DNA of 25,423 nucleotides from JABFRJ01 sp031365465 (GTDB lineage Bacteria; Pseudomonadota; Alphaproteobacteria; Rhizobiales; Hyphomicrobiaceae). Below the pieces are notes generated by a model. The model searched no databases and had not been told where the DNA came from. It worked only from the letters and a program-made list of their open reading frames with translations. Each line of letters begins with the position of its first letter. The stretch's first letter is position 1. The stretch is from assembly GCA_031365465.1 (NCBI GenBank), contig JANLYD010000284.1:1-25423 (forward strand). Reading direction: 5' to 3'. Positions 16,456 through 22,442 of the stretch are shown here, in pieces. The translations under genes and the position numbers were made by a program.

Positions 16456-16481
16456 AGTCGCCCGGGGTCGATCCGGCGACT
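16456..16481 (-). repeat. Intercistronic inverted repeat between alpha-E and transglutaminase/DUF2126 genes
   Basis: AGTCGCC (16456-16462) and GGCGACT (16475-16481) form a perfect 7-bp stem with a 12-base loop. It overlaps the alpha-E stop codon in the only sizeable gap (66 bases) of the operon. No T-run follows on the minus strand, so an mRNA-processing or partial-attenuation role is more likely than full termination. Confidence 0.45.
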
Positions 16482-17541
16482 ATGAGCCTGGCTGTGACTG
16501 CGATTGTGATTTTGATTGAGTCTGGCTGGACGTTTGTGACTGAGTCTGGGCGGGCAAATCCGACTCGGCAGATGCCGAGGGTGCGGGAATTGCCGTGGGC
16601 GCGATGCGCGCGAAGAACGCAGTTTGGATCGCTTCGGTGATCGAGAACAGCGATTGCTGCACAGTGTCGTTGAACTCGTGCAGGTGATCGGCCAGTTGTG
16701 GATCGCGGGCGGCGGTTTGCAGCGAGTCCATCATCACCTCGCACCGCTCCATGCACTGGCGCACTTTGCCAAGCCGGAACGAGTGCCTGAGGATGTTCAA
16801 CGCTTCGCTCATTTCGCGAACGCAGAACCCGATAGAGCGGGGGTGGCTGGGGTTGAAAATCAAAAAGCGGGCAACACGTTCGCGGTCGGCGCCATTCGGT
16901 TCAAGCCGGTGAAAGACCTGATAGGCGGCCGCGGTTCGCAGGATCGTGGACCAGAAGACGAACTCGTTGGAGGGATCGACCGATGGCGCCGCGCTGGCAT
17001 CGACGGCGAATTTGACATCGAGAAGACGGCTGGTTTGATCGGCGCGCTCGACGAGCAGCCCCAGTTTGAAGAACTGGTAGCCCTCGTCGCGAAACAGCGT
17101 GCTTTCGGCAATGCCGATCTGTGCGAGACAGCCCGAACGGACCTCGGCACAGGTGCGCGGCAACTGCTCCATGGCGATTTCAGTGCTGCAGACCGCTTCG
17201 ACGGCGGTGTGGAAGGTGTTGATCTGAACCCACATCTCGGTCGGGATGAAGGGCCGCAACGCACGTGCGTTGTCGCGCGCCCAATTGATGGACGAGCGGA
17301 TCGAACCGACATTGGCGGTGTCGGTCACGTAGAACGTCATGATGTTACGCGACGACATCTCGAAGCGTTCCTTGAAACGCTCTTCGTCCTGATGCAGCGC
17401 CAGCAACCACGACCAGCCGTTCTCTGGATCGAGTGCGCCGAACGAGCATTGCATCTCGATGACCCGCGCGAGACTGGCGGCACGTTCAAGATATCTGGCG
17501 AGCCAAAACAGCGCCTCGGCATTACGCGATAAAAGTCTCAT
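16480..17541 (-). CDS. Alpha-E domain protein
   Basis: A 353-residue all-helical protein of the alpha-E (DUF403, COG2307) family, starting with the family signature LLSRNAEALFWLARYLERAASLARVIE (about residues 3-29). Further family segments are FYVTDTANVGSIRSSINWARDNAR, EGYQFFKLGLLVERADQTSRLLD and FLIFNPSHPRSIGFCVREM. The domain has no known catalytic residues and probably acts as partner or scaffold of the ATP-grasp ligase. The ATG at 17539-17541 overlaps the upstream ATP-grasp stop by four bases. The last 25 residues are an odd Gln/Ser/Thr-rich tail (QTQSQTSSQTQSKSQSQSQ) encoded by imperfect short repeats and unlike the rest of the family. Confidence 0.94.
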   Translation of the reverse strand: MRLLSRNAEALFWLARYLERAASLARVIEMQCSFGALDPENGWSWLLALHQDEERFKERFEMSSRNIMTFYVTDTANVGSIRSSINWARDNARALRPFIPTEMWVQINTFHTAVEAVCSTEIAMEQLPRTCAEVRSGCLAQIGIAESTLFRDEGYQFFKLGLLVERADQTSRLLDVKFAVDASAAPSVDPSNEFVFWSTILRTAAAYQVFHRLEPNGADRERVARFLIFNPSHPRSIGFCVREMSEALNILRHSFRLGKVRQCMERCEVMMDSLQTAARDPQLADHLHEFNDTVQQSLFSITEAIQTAFFARIAPTAIPAPSASAESDLPAQTQSQTSSQTQSKSQSQSQPGS

Positions 17542-19016
17542 CGATCTTCCACGAGTACCCAAGTGTCCTTGGTGCCGCCACCTTGCGACGAGTTTACGAT
17601 CAACGAGCCTTCCGTCAATGCGACGCGCGTCAAACCACCGGGCAGGACCCACGTATCCTTACCGGTGACGGCGTAGGGTCTGAGATCGACGTGGCGGGGC
17701 TGGGTGCCCTGGTCGGTCAGCGTGGGGGAGACCGACAGCTCGATCATTTGCTGGCTGATATAGTTGCTCGGATCGGCCTTCAGCTTGGCGGCTGCCGCCT
17801 TGAGTTCGGCCTTGGTGGAATGAGGTCCGATCACGATTCCGTACCCGCCCGATTCACCAACCGGCTTGAGGACCAATCGTTCGAGGTTTGCGAGCGTATA
17901 GGCCAAGCCCTCGGGCTCGCCGCAAATATGCGTTTCGACACTTTCGAGAATCGGGTCCTCTGAGAGGTAGTAGCGGATGATGCGCGGCACGTAGGCATAA
18001 ATGGCTTTGTCGTCGGCGACGCCGGTGCCGATCGCGTTGGCTAGCGTGACCGTGCCTTTGCCGACCGCGCGCAACAGGCCGGGTACGCCGAGCATGGAGG
18101 TGGGATTGAACACGGTGGGGTCGAGGAAATCGTCGTTGATCCGCCGGTAGATGACGTGAACGGCGGCGAGGCCACCGATGGTCTGGGCGTAAACGCGATC
18201 GTTTTCGACGACGAGGTCGCGGCCCTCGACCAACGTCACACCCATCTCCCGGGCCAAAAAGACGTGCTCGAAATACGCGGAGTTATAGATGCCTGGCGAC
18301 AGCAACACGACGCGGGGATCGTCGATCCCGGCGGGCGCTACTTCGCGCAATTTGCCGAGCAGACGTTTGCCGTAGTCGGACACCGGACGCACCTTCAAGT
18401 TCTGCATCAGGTCGGGGAAGGCGCGCTGCATCAAGTGGCGGTTCTCGACGACATAGGAGACGCCGGATGGGCTACGGCCGTTGTCCTCGAGGACGCGGAG
18501 CGTGCCGTTCCGGTCGCGGACGATGTCGGTGCCGTTGACGTGGATGTAAGTGTTGCAGGGCAGGTCGAGACCGACCATCTCCTTGCGGAAGCAAGCGTTT
18601 TTATAGATCAGTTCGGCGGGCACGATGCCGTCGGCGACGATGCGGGCATCATGATAGATATCGTGAAGAAACAGATTGAGCGCTTTGACCCGCTGCTTGA
18701 CGCCGGTTTCGACCTTGGTCCAATCGGCGGCCGACAAGATCCGCGGAATGACATCGAAGGGCAGGATACGATCGAGGGCGTCTTTATCGGTGTAGACGGT
18801 AAACGTGATGCCGAGATTGTAGAGTTCGCGCTCAGCGTCGGCGACACGCCGCTTCAGCGTGGCAAGATCGCTGGTCTCCAAGCATTGCCACAGCGGCGCA
18901 ACCTGTGCGTTGGGCTCTTTGTCAGCCCCCAGCAGTTCGCAGTGGAACGGCCCGGGATCGTACCCGTCCAGCGCGTATGTGGAGCGCGATTGTTTCAAAG
19001 CGGCTATTTTTGCCAA
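17538..19016 (-). CDS. Circularly permuted type 2 ATP-grasp ligase
   Basis: A 492-residue stand-alone permuted ATP-grasp protein (COG2308), predicted to activate a carboxylate with ATP and form an amide bond. The motifs look intact: VLEDNGRSPSGVSYVVENR (175-193), VLLSPGIYNSAYFEHVFLAREMG (237-259), VTLVEGRDLVVENDRVYAQTI (260-280), YRRINDDFLDP (290-300, with Arg291/292 and Asp295/296/299) and LVLKPVGESGGYG (381-393) with Lys384 as likely ATP contact. The TTG start at 19014-19016 is supported by AGGGG about six bases upstream. It is the first gene of the five-gene operon; a 186-base spacer separates it from the divergent metallopeptidase gene. No signal peptide is seen. Confidence 0.94.
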   Translation of the reverse strand: MAKIAALKQSRSTYALDGYDPGPFHCELLGADKEPNAQVAPLWQCLETSDLATLKRRVADAERELYNLGITFTVYTDKDALDRILPFDVIPRILSAADWTKVETGVKQRVKALNLFLHDIYHDARIVADGIVPAELIYKNACFRKEMVGLDLPCNTYIHVNGTDIVRDRNGTLRVLEDNGRSPSGVSYVVENRHLMQRAFPDLMQNLKVRPVSDYGKRLLGKLREVAPAGIDDPRVVLLSPGIYNSAYFEHVFLAREMGVTLVEGRDLVVENDRVYAQTIGGLAAVHVIYRRINDDFLDPTVFNPTSMLGVPGLLRAVGKGTVTLANAIGTGVADDKAIYAYVPRIIRYYLSEDPILESVETHICGEPEGLAYTLANLERLVLKPVGESGGYGIVIGPHSTKAELKAAAAKLKADPSNYISQQMIELSVSPTLTDQGTQPRHVDLRPYAVTGKDTWVLPGGLTRVALTEGSLIVNSSQGGGTKDTWVLVEDR

Positions 19017-19109
19017 AGTCGGCCCCTGCGAAGCGATTGTGACCTACGCCAAGCTAAGCACTGCCAGCGGTTTTGTCCTGTTTATTCGGCAGCCCGGTGC
19101 GCGAGTTAG

Positions 19110-19136
19110 TGGCATCGTGCCAATTAATTCATCGTG
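19110..19136. promoter_or_regulatory. Candidate operator in the divergent promoter region
   Basis: TGGCA-TCG-TGCCA is a perfect palindrome (19110-19122), and its core CATCGTG (19113-19119) recurs 17 bases on (19130-19136), separated by AATTAATT. The site is central between the ATP-grasp operon and the divergent metallopeptidase gene, a good place for a shared regulator. No regulator gene is present nearby, and convincing -10/-35 boxes could not be assigned. Confidence 0.35.
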
Positions 19137-19202
19137 ACAGTGAATCGGGAACGAACCGGCCGGACATTCGTTCAGGCGTAAGTTTGGTTCGAGGTGGCTA
19201 AG

Positions 19203-20285
19203 GTGAAAATTTTTTCGTGCCAGACATGCGCGCATGTCGTGTTTTTCGAGAATACGTCGTGCGAGCGCTGCAAGTCGGTGCTCGGCTATTTGCCCGACCT
19301 CGAGACGATCAGTAGCGTCGCAGCCGAGGGTCCGGCTTGGGTGGCCAGCGCCGACCCGGAGCCACGCTACCGGTTTTGCGCGAATTGGGAGCTGCACGCC
19401 TGCAACTGGATGGTCGCGGCCGACGATCCGATATCGTACTGCCGGGCCTGCCGTCACAATCGGGGCGTGCCGGATCTGAGCAATGCCGCGTACAGGCTGC
19501 GCTGGCAACGGATCGAAGGGGCGAAGCGGCGACTGTTCTACTCGCTCATCAAGTTCGGACTGCCGTTGCCGACCGCAAATTCCGGCGCCGAAGAGCCGCT
19601 GGTGTTTGAATTCTTATCGAACATGCCGGGCGGGCAGACGGTGATGACCGGCCACGATAACGGGGTGATCACCATTTCGCTGGATGAAGCGGATGATGCC
19701 GCGCGCGAGAAACTGCGCTCGGAGATGGCCGAGAGCTACCGGACGCTGCTGGGGCACTTTCGGCACGAGGTCGGGCATTTCTACTGGGACGTCCTGGTGC
19801 GTGACCGAAACGAGTTCGATGCGTTCCGGGAGGTGTTCGGAGACGAGCGGCCGGACTACGCGGAGGCGCTTGCCCGACACTATGCCGAGGGAACGCCAAC
19901 GAATTGGCATGAGGCGTTCGTCAGCGCATACGCGACGACGCACCCCTGGGAGGATTTCGCGGAGACGTGGGCACACTACATTCACATCGTCGATACGCTG
20001 GAGATGGCGTACGCGTTCGGCCTCAGCTTGTCGCCGCGCGTCGATGTGAATGCCGAACTTGCCGCGTCGGTCGACGGCAATCCGTATCGGATGAAAAGCT
20101 TGGATGCCATCCTGGCAGGATGGGTACCGGTAACGGCGGCGGTCAACAATCTGAACCGCTCGATGGGGCAACCGGATCTGTATCCGTTCGTGCTGTCGCC
20201 TGTCGTCGTCGGAAAGCTTCGCTACATTCATGCGCTGATACGAGGCGCGCCTGAGAAGGCGATGGCACCTGCGCCCACTGCTTAG
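19203..20285 (+). CDS. Zinc-ribbon metallopeptidase, DUF2248 family (putative zinc-binding peptidase)
   Basis: A 360-residue protein of the COG4307/DUF2248 family. The N-terminal part is a double zinc ribbon: Cys6/Cys9 and Cys20/Cys23 (CQTCAH, CERCKSVLGYLP), then Cys59, Cys67, Cys80 and Cys83 (YCRACRHNRGVPDL). The catalytic part carries the metallopeptidase motif HEVGH (188-192) and a likely third ligand, Glu254, in WEDFAETWAHYIHI. No signal peptide is seen, so cytosolic action is expected. The GTG at 19203 is chosen because GAGG (19191-19194) lies eight bases upstream; a GTG at 19194 overlaps that ribosome site. It is divergent from the ATP-grasp/alpha-E/transglutaminase operon, and this gene family is repeatedly associated with that system, so it may process the same peptide product. 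Confidence 0.92.
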   Translation: MKIFSCQTCAHVVFFENTSCERCKSVLGYLPDLETISSVAAEGPAWVASADPEPRYRFCANWELHACNWMVAADDPISYCRACRHNRGVPDLSNAAYRLRWQRIEGAKRRLFYSLIKFGLPLPTANSGAEEPLVFEFLSNMPGGQTVMTGHDNGVITISLDEADDAAREKLRSEMAESYRTLLGHFRHEVGHFYWDVLVRDRNEFDAFREVFGDERPDYAEALARHYAEGTPTNWHEAFVSAYATTHPWEDFAETWAHYIHIVDTLEMAYAFGLSLSPRVDVNAELAASVDGNPYRMKSLDAILAGWVPVTAAVNNLNRSMGQPDLYPFVLSPVVVGKLRYIHALIRGAPEKAMAPAPTA

Positions 20286-20423
20286 ATCATGTGCTGGCGC
20301 GACGCTTCCAAATCCCGGAAGTCTTTGCCACTGGTGGCCGGCGCGTTGCTTGTGACCAATGCAGCCTGACATGGAGGCACGGCCGGCTGCCGGTCACCCG
20401 ATACGCCGATCCTTATGACTTCC

Positions 20424-20434
20424 TTACATTTACA
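20424..20434 (+). promoter_or_regulatory. Candidate KdpE-type operator upstream of the kdp operon
   Basis: The motif TTACATTTACA, two near-repeats of TTACA, lies in an AT-richer stretch 74 bases before the first kdp-operon ORF. It resembles the T-rich/TTTACA core of the Escherichia coli KdpE site. No clear sigma-70 boxes could be fixed. This is resemblance only. Confidence 0.35.
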
Positions 20435-20507
20435 CGTGATGTTCCATATCGAGATTTGATGCGCCGCTGACGCATATTGCACTCCAGTTCGACCCTGGAG
20501 GCGCCTC

Positions 20508-20591
20508 ATGCCCGATCTTGTTTTCCTTTCCCTCGGTCTCGGTGGCTTCGCCGTCATGGCGGCCTACGCGGCATTCTGCGCCAAGCTCTGA
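20508..20591 (+). CDS. 27-residue membrane mini-protein at the head of the kdp operon
   Basis: This short ORF begins MPDLVFLSLGLGGFAVMAAY and ends AAFCAKL. It is almost entirely one hydrophobic helix with a charged C-terminus. A near-ideal ribosome site (GGAGG, seven bases upstream) and its place ten bases before kdpF, which is equally small and has its own GAGG site, argue that it is translated. I recall similar tiny ORFs before kdpF in other proteobacterial kdp operons, usually unannotated. It is not KdpF itself, which follows. A role as an extra lipid-like or stabilising subunit of KdpFABC is inference. Confidence 0.7.
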   Translation: MPDLVFLSLGLGGFAVMAAYAAFCAKL

Positions 20592-20601
20592 GGCTTTGAC
20601 C

Positions 20602-20688
20602 ATGACCGATCCCCTCGTTGCACTCGCCGTTGCCATCCTGCTCGGCGGATATCTCGTGTATACGCTGCTCCACCCCGAGCGGTTCTGA
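20602..20688 (+). CDS. kdpF: KdpF, small subunit of the potassium-transporting ATPase
   Basis: A 28-residue single-span membrane peptide (MTDPLVALAVAILLGGYLVY, then TLLHPERF). The LxxPERF ending is the KdpF signature. KdpF binds at the KdpA-KdpB interface and stabilises the complex. It has a GAGG ribosome site eight bases upstream and is followed 14 bases later by kdpA. It is too short for most gene finders. Confidence 0.93.
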   Translation: MTDPLVALAVAILLGGYLVYTLLHPERF

Positions 20689-20702
20689 GCCCGGAGGCTT
20701 AC

Positions 20703-22412
20703 ATGACAGTCACAGGTTGGTTGCAGATCGCGCTGGTTCTCGGCGCGGCGGTCGCGGTCGCGTGGCCACTCGGGCTTTACATGGCGCACGTTTTCGAGGG
20801 GCGGAAAACGTCGCTGACGCCGGTTGTCGCGCCGGTCGAAGCGGCCGTGTTCCGCGCGGCGGGCATCGATCGGTCGAAATCACAGTCGTGGCTCGCCTAT
20901 ACGCTGGCGATGCTCGCGTTCAACGGTGCAGGCTTTCTGCTGCTGTATGCACTGATGCGTTTCCAACACCTGCTCCCACTCAATCCGAAAGGCTTCGGTG
21001 CCGTCGCGCCCGATCTGGCTTTCAATACGGCCGTTAGTTTCGTCACCAATACGAACTGGCAGGCGTATGCCGGCGAGACGACCATGAGCCATCTCGTGCA
21101 GATGGCGGGTCTGACCGTGCAGAATTTTCTGTCGGCGGCGACCGGCATTGCGCTGGCAATCGCTGTGACGCGCGCGTTTGCAAGTAACGGTGTTGCAACG
21201 CTCGGCAATTTCTGGGTCGATGTCACACGCGCAATCCTCTACGTGTTGCTACCGTTCTCAGTGCTGCTCGCCTTCACATTTGCCATCAGCGGTATGCCGC
21301 AAACGCTCGCTGGCAGCATCGACGCGACGACGCTCGAAGGTTTGAAGCAGACGATCGCGCTCGGCCCGGTGGCAAGCCAGGAGGCCATCAAGCAGCTCGG
21401 CACCAATGGGGGTGGCTTCTTCAACGCCAACGCCGCCCACCCGTTCGAGAACCCGAACGCGTGGTCCAACATGCTGTCGATCTGGAGCATGTTGCTGATA
21501 GCGACAGCCTTGACGTTCACCTTCGGCCGGATGGTGGGAGATGCACGACAGGGCCATGCCTTGCTGGCGGCGATGTACCTGCTGCTGATCGTGGCCGTCG
21601 CCGTCGAATACTCGGCCGAGACCTCGGGCAATCCGCTGCTCACCAAGGCTGGCATTTCGGCCCTCGGCGGCAACATGGAAGGCAAGGAAGTGCGCTTCGG
21701 GCAAGCCATGTCCGCGCTTTACGTGACTGTTACCACCGGCCTGTCTTGTGGTGCCGTCAACACCATGCACAACGCCTTGACGCCACTCGGCGGGCTGGTG
21801 CCGCTGTTCCTGATCCAGCTCGGCGAAATACTGCCGGGTGGTACCGGCTCGGGCCTCTACGGCATTCTCGTCATGGCGATCCTGACCGTGTTCATCGCCG
21901 GACTGATGGTCGGTCGCACGCCCGAGTATCTCGGCAAGAAGATCGAGGCGCGCGAGATGAAACTCGCCATGCTGGCGGTGCTGGTGCTGCCGTTGGTCAT
22001 CCTCGGATTTACAGCCGCCGCCGTGATGATCCCGAAGGCGCTCGAAAGCCTCGCCAACGCCGGTCCGCGCGGGCTGACCGAAATCCTCTATGCCTACTCG
22101 TCGGCGACCGGAAACAACGGCTCGGCCTTCGCCGGCTTGAATGCGAACACGCCCTGGTACAACACGACGCTCGGCATCGCGATGCTGCTCGGCCGCTTCG
22201 CCTACGTCATTCCGGTGATGGCAATCGCCGGATCGCTGGTGGCCAAACGCAAAACCGCGGCCTCGGCCGGCACATTCCCGACCACTGGCCCGCTGTTCGT
22301 CGGCCTGCTCGTCGGGGTGATCCTGATCCTCGGCGGACTGCAATATTTTCCTGCATTGGCGCTCGGACCGATCGTCGAGCACGTGCTCATGCACAGCGGA
22401 AATACATTCTGA
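20703..22412 (+). CDS. kdpA: Potassium-transporting ATPase subunit A
   Basis: The channel-like subunit of the KdpFABC pump that selects potassium from the periplasm. The 569-residue product has about ten membrane segments and four selectivity-filter-like repeats, including NTNWQAYAGETTMSHL, NGGGFFNANAAHPFENP, SCGAVNTMHNALTPLGG and a C-terminal NNGSAFAGLNANTPWYN. The ATG at 20703 has GGAGG in front. Length and motifs are normal. It lies in a compact operon, 30 bases before kdpB. Confidence 0.98.
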   Translation: MTVTGWLQIALVLGAAVAVAWPLGLYMAHVFEGRKTSLTPVVAPVEAAVFRAAGIDRSKSQSWLAYTLAMLAFNGAGFLLLYALMRFQHLLPLNPKGFGAVAPDLAFNTAVSFVTNTNWQAYAGETTMSHLVQMAGLTVQNFLSAATGIALAIAVTRAFASNGVATLGNFWVDVTRAILYVLLPFSVLLAFTFAISGMPQTLAGSIDATTLEGLKQTIALGPVASQEAIKQLGTNGGGFFNANAAHPFENPNAWSNMLSIWSMLLIATALTFTFGRMVGDARQGHALLAAMYLLLIVAVAVEYSAETSGNPLLTKAGISALGGNMEGKEVRFGQAMSALYVTVTTGLSCGAVNTMHNALTPLGGLVPLFLIQLGEILPGGTGSGLYGILVMAILTVFIAGLMVGRTPEYLGKKIEAREMKLAMLAVLVLPLVILGFTAAAVMIPKALESLANAGPRGLTEILYAYSSATGNNGSAFAGLNANTPWYNTTLGIAMLLGRFAYVIPVMAIAGSLVAKRKTAASAGTFPTTGPLFVGLLVGVILILGGLQYFPALALGPIVEHVLMHSGNTF

Positions 22413-22442
22413 AGTTGAACCGTTCCGAAGGGCTGCGATACC

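Noticed and set aside
19095..19122. Minus-strand TGGCACG resembling the -24 half of a sigma-54 promoter before the ATP-grasp operon
   Set aside because: The -12 TTGC element is missing at the required spacing; the bases are better explained as one arm of the TGGCATCGTGCCA palindrome.
20305..20325. Possible terminator after the metallopeptidase gene (CTTCC...GGAAG followed by TCTTTG)
   Set aside because: Only five pairs and three T residues; too weak to call.
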